Part shown: positions 47,804 to 57,040 of the stretch, piece by piece
Position numbering within the stretch: the stretch's first letter is position 1
Layout: each line of letters begins with the position of its first letter
NCBI GenBank assembly: GCA_012934845.2
Contig: WNNJ02000044.1
Coordinates: 1 to 64,000 of the forward strand
Length of the DNA: 64,000 nt
Source: Pomphorhynchus laevis
Lineage: Eukaryota > Acanthocephala > Palaeacanthocephala > Echinorhynchida > Pomphorhynchidae
Reading direction: 5' to 3'
The notes under the pieces: generated by a model
Seen by the model: only the letters and a program-made list of their open reading frames with translations
The model's database searches: none
Told to the model about the DNA's origin: nothing
Translations under genes and position numbers: made by a program

Positions 47804-50395
47804 TCAAAGTTCTAGATGTGAGTTTAGACCAGGTTGCATGTCTAACATTAATTGAGCAATCCAAATATTTTCTTTGTTCTTTCGCTCATAATCTTTTTTA
47901 ACATCTTTCTCAATAATGTTATATTTATAGTCACATTCACCGTTGTGTTTTTCGACAGTATGTTTTACAGCGCCGTCGTTTTCCGTTCGTTTAAATTTTA
48001 TGTCGTTCCTTCGGTTTGTGACTCTCTCGCTTAATTTTCTTTTAGTTTCTCCCACATATTGGGCGTTGCACATACTACAGTTTGCCAGGTATATATTATG
48101 TGTTGTTACACAACTGGCATCACACTGGACATTATACTTAATGTTTGTAACCGCACTCTTGAATGACTTATTTTCATTAATAAGCGCACATGTTTTGCAT
48201 CTTGGTCGTTTGCATGGTTTGGTGCTGCAATTCACGTTATTAAATTTCTTGTTGTGTTTCAAGAATGTTTTGAGCTTGTGTTTGGCAGAGTAAAATACCT
48301 GTGGCGCTGTGCCCTTAACAGAGTTAGCTTTGCATGTATCTTTAAATGATTTTACGATGTTTCGTTCAAATGATTGTAATGCTGGGTGGTATTGCAAGAA
48401 AGTTATTATTCGTGGTTCTTTCGTAATTTTCTTTTGTAAAACATCGATACGCCTTAAATTTTTAACTTTTGAAATCTCTCTGTATATCTCACGGTGGCGA
48501 TACCCTCTCGAAAGAAGGGACATAGTTAGTTCACTGAGGTTTCTTTCCCTTTCGTAAATAGTGCTACAAATTTTAATGATTCGCAGTGCCTCATTTCTAA
48601 TTATGCCTCGCTTCGTAGTCATAGAGTGAGCACTTTTGGCGTGCAAATAGAGGGGCGGATTTTCTTTTTTGCGATATACGGTTGTTTGCCAACCATTGTT
48701 ATCATCGCGGACTAGTTTTACATCTAAAAAGTTTACATAGTCTGCTCGTGAAGTAGATGTGAAAGTCAGATGTCCTTCATTAAGTTTACTTATAAATGTA
48801 TTTAGACCTTCGTCCGAGCCAGTCCATATCATAAATACATCATCGATATACCGCCAATAAATGTATGGCTTCTCTAGTACTTCATCAATAGCCCGTGTTT
48901 CATAATTTGCCATGTATAATATGGCATATGTGGGTGCCATTGGTGTACCCATAGCTGTGCCGATCACTTGCCTAAAATATTCGTCGTTGAATTGTAGTAT
49001 GTTATTTTCTAATATTACTCGTATGGATTCTAGAATAAACTGGTGTTTAGGGTCGCTGTCATCAAGAAAACGTTGACGTATAGCATTTATTCCATCTTGA
49101 TGTAAAATACTTGTGTATAAAGACTGAACATCTAACGTTAAAATCTTCGCGGTGGTAGGTATTTCTTTTTTAATGGCCTCAAACTTCCTTAAGAAATCAT
49201 CAGTACTACTAATCATGGAATTAACTAACGGTAGAAACGGTCGTAATAAGTGATCTATGAATCTAGATAGTTGTACTGTTGCTGTGTTTATGCAGCTGAT
49301 GATTGGTCTACCAGGACATGGAGTTACTTCCTTGTGTACTTTTGGCAGTAAATAGAATTTACCAGCGTTTGCGGAAGTTATTACTAGTTTGTTCGCTGTG
49401 TCCTTGTCGATTACGTTCTTTCCAAGATATTTCATCACCAATGTCGAAACATTATTTACTGCTACTTTCACTGCGTTCAGGTCACATTTTTCATACGACG
49501 GACTACCTAAGTGCTTTTGAGCCTCTACAATGTAGTCATCACGCTCCCACAATACAGCCTGTTTTCCTTTATCAGCTTTAACAATAAGTACATTTTCATT
49601 TGAGGCAAGGTTTGTGGCTGCCGTCATTAATTCCTTAGTTACATTTCGAACGCAGTTGTAATTTGGTTGCATTTGTAGGTATATATCGAACATCTTTGAC
49701 GACATTTCTTGAGTTATAGTTTTATTGTTGTCTGCATGTTTATTCGCTTCGAAGCACCTTTTTGACGTGTTAGAGATACCTTTCAATAGATCATATCGGC
49801 AGAATTCCCTCTTAGATATATTAAAATCTAGACCAAGATTGAGGAGGTTAAGTTCATTAGCCGTTGGTGTATATTTTGATAAATTGATAACGCTATTTAA
49901 ATTATATTTGTTCGATCTTTTTCTTGTCTTAAGTGTATATTTTCGATTTGGATGGAATTGTATTCTAGCGAGTTCAATCGGGTGAACATTACGACGAGTC
50001 AATTTTGAAAGTTTCTTTACTTTGTTCCAAATAATTTGATTGTATAATTCTTGATTTAGAGGGTACATGATACCATTTGAAATTTTTCCGTAATAGTTAC
50101 GTAGTGCTCTTGTAAGCTCAACACTCGCCTTATTTAGGATTTTGTTCCATTTTATTCTCAAATTTTCAACGTCTGCGTTACCATTAGTAGACTTGCTTAC
50201 ACTTAATGGTTTTTTAAGTTTTAGACCCTTTGATATAATTTTATTTTCCAAGCAAAAAGACAAATATTGCATATGTGCCGTACAAGTTGTTCGTAGATTA
50301 GTTGCGTACTTCATCGGGATTCCATCAGGAATTCGTTCATATATTTTAGGAAAGACTTGACACCGACGACCAGGATACTTATTGTATTCGTTCAT
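47804..50395 (-). CDS. Penelope-like reverse transcriptase with GIY-YIG endonuclease
   Basis: 863 codons, ATG to stop, no interruption, a normal length for the family. It copies element RNA at a nicked chromosomal target; the C-terminal nuclease makes the nick. N-terminal region 1-260 is basic. RT: K-A-D-K-G-K-Q-A-V at 273-281, Y-L-L-P-K-V-H-K at 348-355, P-G-R-P-I-I-S at 361-367, motif A L-T-L-D-V-Q-S-L-Y-T at 419-428 (Asp 422), motif B G-T-A-M-G-T-P-M-A-P at 479-488, motif C Y-W-R-Y-I-D-D-V at 513-520 (Asp 518/519), N-F-L-D-V-K at 555-560. A CCCC-type linker motif C-x5-C-x4-C-x2-C sits at 723-736. GIY-YIG: N-I-Y-L at 767-770, Q-Y-V-G-E-T at 779-784, H-x5-H near 811-817 and E-N-I-W-I at 842-846. 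All catalytic positions I can check are present. Start: the ATG at 50395 immediately follows the 5' direct repeat. Confidence 0.93.
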   Translation of the reverse strand: MNEYNKYPGRRCQVFPKIYERIPDGIPMKYATNLRTTCTAHMQYLSFCLENKIISKGLKLKKPLSVSKSTNGNADVENLRIKWNKILNKASVELTRALRNYYGKISNGIMYPLNQELYNQIIWNKVKKLSKLTRRNVHPIELARIQFHPNRKYTLKTRKRSNKYNLNSVINLSKYTPTANELNLLNLGLDFNISKREFCRYDLLKGISNTSKRCFEANKHADNNKTITQEMSSKMFDIYLQMQPNYNCVRNVTKELMTAATNLASNENVLIVKADKGKQAVLWERDDYIVEAQKHLGSPSYEKCDLNAVKVAVNNVSTLVMKYLGKNVIDKDTANKLVITSANAGKFYLLPKVHKEVTPCPGRPIISCINTATVQLSRFIDHLLRPFLPLVNSMISSTDDFLRKFEAIKKEIPTTAKILTLDVQSLYTSILHQDGINAIRQRFLDDSDPKHQFILESIRVILENNILQFNDEYFRQVIGTAMGTPMAPTYAILYMANYETRAIDEVLEKPYIYWRYIDDVFMIWTGSDEGLNTFISKLNEGHLTFTSTSRADYVNFLDVKLVRDDNNGWQTTVYRKKENPPLYLHAKSAHSMTTKRGIIRNEALRIIKICSTIYERERNLSELTMSLLSRGYRHREIYREISKVKNLRRIDVLQKKITKEPRIITFLQYHPALQSFERNIVKSFKDTCKANSVKGTAPQVFYSAKHKLKTFLKHNKKFNNVNCSTKPCKRPRCKTCALINENKSFKSAVTNIKYNVQCDASCVTTHNIYLANCSMCNAQYVGETKRKLSERVTNRRNDIKFKRTENDGAVKHTVEKHNGECDYKYNIIEKDVKKDYERKNKENIWIAQLMLDMQPGLNSHLEL

Positions 50396-50509
50396 ATATT
50401 AATATTAAAGAATTAACTGGTGTTAAAGTACGAGCATATAAATATACAAATATTTGAATATATAAACGAATCATGGGTGATCCTGGAAGACAGTTTAGCA
50501 TACAACCAA

Positions 50510-50513
<4 letters not shown>

Positions 50514-50570
<57 letters not shown>
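50514..50570 (+). repeat. (TA)n microsatellite
   Basis: About 28 perfect TA dinucleotides between the Penelope-like element and the palindromic ribozyme repeats. Cruciform- and slippage-prone. Confidence 0.95.
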
Positions 50571-50574
<4 letters not shown>

Positions 50575-51115
50575 TATGTTTTCCTCATGAAGAGGCATAA
50601 ACACCAGGCAGCATACTATATATCCTCATCAGACTAAGAAATAGAACCGAATTATTCTTGCATTATTCAAAGTCGCTACGTATGCCCAGTCATCCTATGT
50701 GTGACGACAAACTTCACAACGGTATACGCGTTTCGCTCTTACGGAGCTCATCAGTACAGTGACTTCTATAATCATCTATAGGCACCTTAACACACGCTTA
50801 AACAGTGTTTAAAGCTTGAAAAACAGAACTACCCTTAATCTGAATCATCGGAGGGAATTTAGCATAAGCACTGTGCATGGCAGTGACTATTACAGTTTAA
50901 CCATGGATCAGGCACTAAATTCTTTTTAATATAAATGCTGTTTAACAGGGACACTTAAAAGTGTGCAAATATATAAAATATAATTTGTTGTTACACCTGC
51001 CCTGGGACATTCACTGGTGTACTCATAAATATATCACTATGTTTTCCTCATGAAGAGGCATAAACACCAGGCAGCATTCTATATATCCTCATCAGACTAA
51101 GAAATAGAACCGAAT
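50571..51115 (-). mobile_element. Retrozyme-like repeat, minus orientation: one full 463-bp unit plus partial
   Basis: TCACTATGTTTTCCTCATG begins at 50571 and recurs at 51034, a period of 463 bp, so the array holds about 1.2 units. Internal landmarks on the minus strand: CTGATGAGGATATATAG, GCCTGGTGTTTATGCC, ACACCAGTGAATGTCCC, the hammerhead (50762-50713) and AATGCAAGAATAATTCGG. No open frame. It mirrors 51128-51672 with about 99 percent identity around a 12-nt centre. Confidence 0.8.
50713..50762 (-). ncRNA. Hammerhead ribozyme candidate (minus-strand copy)
   Basis: Mirror of the ribozyme at 51481-51530. Core CTGATGA, GCTC-CGTAA-GAGC stem II, GAAA and CGCGTA are unchanged. One base in the 5' strand of stem I differs (TGTA in place of GGTA before the core), which weakens one stem I pair. 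Confidence 0.65.
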
Positions 51116-51127
51116 TATTCTTGCATT

Positions 51128-51730
51128 ATTCGGTTCTATTTCTTAGTCTGATGAGGATATATAGAATGCTGCCTGGTGTTTATGCCTCTTCATGAGGAAA
51201 ACATAGTGATATATTTATGAGTACACCAGTGAATGTCCCAGGGCAGGTGTAACAACAAATTATATTTTATATATTTGCACACTTTTAAGTGTCCCTGTTA
51301 AACAGCATTTATATTAAAAAGAATTTAGTGCCTGATGCATGGTTAAACTGTAATAGTCACTGCCATGCACAGTGCTTATGCTAAATTCCCTCCGATGATT
51401 CAGATTAAGGGTAGTTCTGTTTTTCAAGCTTTAAACACTGTTTAAGCGTGTGTTAAGGTGCCTATAGATGATTATAGAAGTCACGGTACTGATGAGCTCC
51501 GTAAGAGCGAAACGCGTATACCGTTGTGAAGTTTGTCGTCACACATAGGATGACTGGGCATACGTAGCGACTTTGAATAATGCAAGAATAATTCGGTTCT
51601 ATTTCTTAGTCTGATGAGGATATATAGAATGCTGCCTGGTGTTTATGCCTCTTCATGAGGAAAACATAGTGATATATTTATGAGTACACCAGTGAGTGTC
51701 CCAGGGCAGGTGTAACAACAAATTATATAT
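51128..51730 (+). mobile_element. Retrozyme-like repeat, plus orientation: one full 463-bp unit plus partial
   Basis: CGGTTCTATTTCTTAG begins at 51131 and again at 51594, period 463 bp. The second, partial unit ends near 51730 at a TA-rich stretch. Tandem units of a few hundred bp, each with a self-cleaving type I hammerhead and no coding sequence, match the published description of metazoan retrozymes. The head-to-head mirror image with 50571-51115 is unusual for that class. Confidence 0.8.
51481..51530 (+). ncRNA. Type I hammerhead ribozyme candidate with minimal stem III
   Basis: CTGATGA at 51489-51495; stem II GCTC (51496-51499) / GAGC (51505-51508) with a CGTAA loop; GAAA at 51509-51512; then AC-GC-GT as a two-pair stem III and cleavage site GTA at 51516-51518. 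Stem I: TCACGGTA (51481-51488) pairs with TACC (51519-51522) and GTGA (51526-51529) across a 3-nt bulge. Every invariant core base is present. Predicted self-cleavage after 51518. Confidence 0.72.
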
Positions 51731-51733
51731 ATA

Positions 51734-51907
51734 ATGGTTGTATTTGAAATAGACAACGAGATAGTATACTTACTTTTATTGTAACGTTTCAATCCTTGTT
51801 TTAGGGATCTTTTTGAGTTTTGTTTGAAAAAGATCCCTTAAACAAGGATTGAAACGTTACAATAAAAGTAAGTATACTATCTCGTTGTCTATTTCAAATA
51901 CAACCAT
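51734..51907. repeat. Foldback element, ~80-bp arms, nearly perfect
   Basis: ATGGTTGTATTTGAAATAGA (51734) is mirrored by TCTATTTCAAATACAACCAT (ends 51907). The loop is about 14 nt around 51820 and only about one mismatch is seen. The arms contain GATCCCTTAAACAAGGATTG, then AAACGTTACAATAAAAGTAA, i.e. a stem followed by GAAACGTTAC, like the other foldbacks here. Confidence 0.9.
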
Positions 51908-51984
51908 AATATATATTGGAATTTTCCATGGATCTAAACCAACTGCTCTACCTAACATCAACAATATATATATAATTTAAAATG

Positions 51985-52570
51985 CGATTTTGTTAACCTG
52001 TGCTCCGGGAGCTAATAAGCTTCAGTTTCATAATTGTAGTTGTTGCCGAAAACCTGAGTACGATTACAAGTAGATCAGACTTCATTGTCACTCCTAGACG
52101 AGCTGATGGTAGCCGGCAGCACTCATCATTAGGGTGAACTACCATCAGTCGTTTCGGCTGCTTTGTGATATATTTAAAAAGCATCTTTCTTTTTGATATA
52201 TATTTGCCAACAACTACATTTATGAAACTGAAGCTTATTAGCTCTCGGAGCACAGTTTAACACAATCGCATTTAAAATTATAAAAATGTATCATTCAAAA
52301 AATCCTGGGAGCAAGCAAGCAACGACAGCAAGTAAAATTCCCTCTGAATACAATTAGGATGATCCGGAACGCACATGGTTAGTTTAAGGAGGCTAGGCCA
52401 TGCTACCACGTTAGCAAATTTTCGGAGATGCCTTTTTAATATATCACAAGGCAGTCGAAACGACTGATGATAGTTTACCCTACTGATGAGTGCTGCCGGC
52501 TACCATCAGCTCGTCTAAGAGTGATGAGGAAGTCTACTCTACTTGTAATCGAGCTCCGGTTTTTAAAAAC
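51985..52570. repeat. Head-to-head pair of the GCCGGCAGCACTCATCA repeat
   Basis: 51985-52290 (plus) and 52290-52570 (minus) both carry GAGCTGATGGTAGCC, GGCAGCACTCATCA, GGGTGAA, ACCATCAGTCGTTTCG and the end word AACACAATCGCATTTAAAAT; the left duplication arm carries one plus-oriented copy at 19690-20070. This explains why the right arm has an extra copy. The 86-codon frame at 51993-52253 lies inside and is not considered coding. Confidence 0.75.
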
Positions 52571-53316
52571 ATTTACAATTATATATAAACCTAATTTAAG
52601 ATGTCTTCAATAAATCAACATAATTGTTTCGCTTTATTAATTTTTGTTCGTGCACTTTTTAAGAATTCAATCTAATGGTTACATTTTAGTTAAATATGCA
52701 TTGTAGTAAATTTAGCTGATAAACTAAGTTTGTATTTGCATATTTTCTCTTTAGCCGATTTAAATTATAGCTATTATACGTAGCGCTTATTATAAATCAA
52801 TGATGCATTATTTTTTTATAACGCTTCCTTGAGATAAACTAAGTTTGTCTTAAACAATCATTATGAACCAAATTATATTTTAATTGGTATTCGGTATGTA
52901 TACAATATGTTTACGTTCTTTAGATAATATATGCATCAGAGTTTGCAGTTATATTGAAATTCAAGTTTATTTTTGAACGTCTTATTTGTATTCAGTCAGA
53001 TCAGTATGCATGAAAATTGTTCAAAATCAATGAGCCAATATACTACATAAGTAAGTTGTGGTTTTATTCCTTTATTTATAATTATATCTAGCTCATTTAC
53101 TTGACAAATAGAAAGTATATAAGTTAAACAAGATAATGATGCATTGAACATCACTTTTGTACTTTATCTAATATCTAATAATGCAATACATCTCAAAGCA
53201 ATTTACCAATAGCTTATTTGAATTTCTTTGAGTATAACTAGTTATAAAACTGTACGGCATCACTACTAGTGGTTCCTTAATAAACTGTCAAATTATTCAA
53301 TTTCGTAGATTTTATC
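52290..53316 (-). repeat. Large inverted duplication, right arm, outer block
   Basis: Reverse complement of 18945-20045, about 97 percent identical in sampled stretches, ending at CAATTTCGTAGATTTTATC near 53316. Noncoding. Confidence 0.85.
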
Positions 53317-54884
53317 TTTTAGCTTACGTGATTTAAAGAATTGTTACGGAATTTAGTTTCAAAGAAAATGATTTCAGCCAATAATCTAAATAAACCATTG
53401 ACCATAACACGATCACTTGTGTTAGAAATTCAGAATTTACCAAATAATCATTGTATTGATTTTTGTTAGTTTTCTAATATGCTATAATTAAAATAGATCG
53501 TATTAAAGCTTTATTTTCTATAAAACATGATTTATTCACTTAAACTTGAAAAAATATATAATAGAAAATAAATAATTGAACTTTTATTTTAGGTTACTTT
53601 TTGTATTGAGAATTTCAGGATTATTAAATGTTTTATATTAACCTTTTTCTCTACCTATATATGTTCATATTACATCTGTTATTTTTACTTATTATATAGT
53701 ACTCACCTTGAAATTTTATGCATCTACACAAATTAGTTTATTGATTCGGATCGTTATGGCGGTTCTTTATGTTTTATAACGATTTAGCATATATCAATAC
53801 AACATGCTTTACATAAATTCGTGTTGGTTATTGGTTATATTTTACTTAAGCTATATAAAATATTTCATTTTAAAAATAAATGAGCTTTATTTTCAATCAA
53901 ACACATTTTATTTACTTGAAATTAAAATAGTATTTAATATAAAAATAGTATATTGGAATAAGTTTATCTACTAATATCGTTAAATCCGTCTATTATTCAT
54001 ATTTTATATTATTTTGATCTAAAAAGTCATAGCATTCAATATTTATTTACATTTATTTCTTTTCATTTCATCTTTGTCATACAATGATGTTATAAAAACA
54101 CGTTTTTCGTGAATATAATTTAAAGTCATTTTGAAAAAGCAACATGCCTTTAGCGATTTAAGAATATGCAAGGAATAGAACTTAAATGAATAAAATATAT
54201 AATCAGATTACATAGAGTACTATAATATACTGTCAAATATCTATATAATGTATATGATGAAAACTACCAAATATTATAAAAAAATATTATTAAATATTAT
54301 AAAAAATTTATAATGAATAAATTGAATTTAATACGGATATCTTATTAATTGTCTACTTCAATTATGTGCTAAATTTAATAAAGTGATCAAATCGTGATGC
54401 GATTACAATTATGGTAATTTGAATGATGTTACTGGAAAATTCACATCGTAATCTAATTTCTTTTATAAACACTGTAAAATTAATCTATATTTATGATTTT
54501 TGTTTGGCTACTAATTGTTAATTGATGTAACTGACATTATCAAACGTAAAGAATATTTTGCCTGTGTATCTTTTTATAAAGTCGACATTAAACAATTGTG
54601 TCTAGAAAGACTAATTTATTAATGCAATTATGTTATTTAATATTTAGCGCTCTGACGGTAACGTACTATTGTAAAATGCACTAAAACAGTAATATTTAAA
54701 AGCTCAAAAAATTTAAAACTTTTTTTAATGTTTAAAAAAATCATTTTAATTCCCAAATTTAAGATGCAATGATCGTCTTCTTAATCACTGCGCAATTCAT
54801 ATTACATAAAATAAAAATGTATTAAAAAAATCTGAAAAACTAGCATTTAATTTGTTGCACATTTATATTTATGGATAAAGAGTA
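53317..54884. other. AT-rich spacer, nothing recognised
   Basis: No coding motif or repeat recognised on either strand. Confidence 0.5.
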
Positions 54885-56681
54885 AATAAAAAAACTCTGT
54901 ATTAGGATAAGATACACTAGATTATGGAATTTCAACCATAGAAATACAACATTTGCATGTATTTGGCTGTCCCACTGCTTTGATGGTTAGAGAAATAATG
55001 GGTAGAAACCTGTTAGCATAGCAGTTCCGTCTGATGGCATATAATCCTTATTTTGATACATCGCCTCTTAAATATTAGTCAATTCATATAAATTGATTTT
55101 GATTTTAAATATCAATTTTAAATTTTAACTTTTTAAATATAAATTATATAAAATCTTATATAACAATTATTTATTATTTAGATTTGTTTATAATTATTTA
55201 ATTGTATTTAATAGATACATATTTAGAACTAGGATACTATAAAAATAAAATTAAACAGAAAATCGTATATTATTAAAATCAACAAAATTAATCAAAAAAA
55301 TTTAAAATCTTGAATTAAATATATTTAACTTAAGATTAATTAATAAATTATATAAAATCATATTATAAATTTATAATATGATTATATTAATATGATTATA
55401 TGATAAAATTATATAAAACTATTAATAAATTATATAAAATCTTATAACAATTATTTATTATTAATTAATTTTTTATTATTTAACTATTTAACTTTTATTT
55501 TGCATTACTTTTAATTTGCAATATAAAATACCTAGACTCAGTTAGTTTATTTAATTAGTTATTCTTATTTAAATTAATATATAATAAAAAATACGTAGAC
55601 TCAGTTAGCTGATCTGATTAAATAATTTTGCGCAAATTCTAAAGCTTTTAATTACTATGACCACAAACAACACACGACTAACTTTTAACATTTATAATGA
55701 TTTGCTTGTATATTCCATTGCTTGCTTATATATTGTATGACATATATAATTTTTGATTTGCTTTAATATACACCAACTTGCCTTTATATACAATTTGTTA
55801 CTTTTACAATTAAGTTCTTCCATACATACTTTATTGAAATCAATATTTTCACATTTGGTATTGTTCTGAATAATTTAATTATCATACAATAATATTAATT
55901 CGACGACTAAACCATTTGCTTTCCGGCGAATTACCACTAAAGTGTTTGGTAATAACGACTTGACCAAATCGACAGGCGTTATAATTGTTCATTTTTTATT
56001 TAGTGTATAACGCAAATATAAAAATAAAGTTTTCCGAAAAAGGCTAAACACTTGAATCGCTGGTTTATTTGTCTTGATATTTCTATATTTAAACTTTACG
56101 AAATTTTATATCTTGAAATGCTGTTTTCCGAAGTACAGTAGTTTATATAACATTAAAGTTGTAAAATAGAACATAAAAAAGCATTTTTCAAGTTTTATTA
56201 GAAAATTAATATAATCATTTTCTTATTATTGGGCAAACACGGAATTTATTATAAAATTATGTATTTTGGGAGTACACTCCTAAAAAATAGATTATTATAC
56301 ATCGTAAGCATGTAGATGTTGCTGCGTATTCACCCGTATCCACACTATTACACGTTGCCGTCGTATCGTGAATTAAAAATCACATTGAATAAAAGAATAA
56401 GATGAAAATTTTAAAATCTATATTCTGAATGATAATACAAATGATCCTATCGACAATATTGTGGCAAAATAGATGAATTGGATAATTTTGCTATGCATTA
56501 CGTGAAACTTTCACAATGTTACGTTTAAAACTATTTTTGCAATTTTATAAGCTGATTTGAATACAGACCACGATTTAGTTTTACACCTGTATTCGATGTA
56601 TATATTTTGCATAAACACGGGATAATCGATGTTCGAACATGACGACTGAAGTACATTTATAAATTAAGAATCTCGTCGGTA
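54885..56681 (-). repeat. Second inverted duplication, right arm
   Basis: Reverse complement of 33728-35190. It includes PLE2 tail sequence at 54890-55200 and 55500-55620, with an extra AT-rich PLE2 segment (about 55200-55550) that the left arm lacks. It stops at 56681, where the left arm would approach the 684-codon exon; no trace of that exon follows. Confidence 0.9.
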
Positions 56682-57040
56682 GTGCACCTATGTTTGATGT
56701 GTTATGATTGAAATATTTTTATTTCTACTAGTGTGTTTGTGTTCCAAATCACTATTGTGGCTGCAGAAATATAATAAGAATCACATTAAACTGATTAAGC
56801 TTTTCTATCTAACTAAACTAAAAATGCAAGGTCTTTACAATTACCTGAAAATACGATTAAGTTTGTTTCTTAACTGAAGGATTTTGTCAGTGCTAAATCA
56901 CAAATTATTGATGTACATTACACAAATGTATAAATTAATTGTATCAAATCCTTATATTATTCTATCTGAAGGAAAACAATATGGTGAAGATGGACAAAAT
57001 GCGATAATATGTCAATAATCTTCCTATATGTCGTCCTCTT
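56682..57040. other. Spacer, nothing recognised
   Basis: AT-rich; no open frame with a known motif and no repeat structure noticed. Confidence 0.4.

Larger units (their letters stand above)
47660..50440 (-). mobile_element. Penelope-like element (PLE1) with uninterrupted ORF and 43-bp direct repeats
   Basis: A single long frame is flanked by a 43-bp direct repeat: 47665-47707 and 50395-50437, identical over ATATATTAATATTAAAGAAT and the following TTAACTGGTGTTAAAGTACG block. In element orientation the 5' repeat runs into the ATG of the ORF and the 3' repeat follows a hammerhead-like core (47740-47719), the arrangement of pseudo-LTRs known from Penelope-like elements. The left arm of the large inverted duplication lacks this element, so it inserted after the duplication or was lost from one arm. 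Sequence beyond 50440 is a TA run and the ribozyme-bearing palindrome. It looks young and possibly functional. Confidence 0.85.

Noticed and set aside
47852-50360. Plus-strand open frames of 60-116 codons opposite the Penelope ORF
   Set aside because: They are antisense shadows of the 863-codon minus-strand frame and carry no motif of their own.
51145-51210. Second CTGATGAG in the retrozyme-like unit as another hammerhead
   Set aside because: No GAAA at the right distance and no stem II; only the box matches, so it is probably chance.
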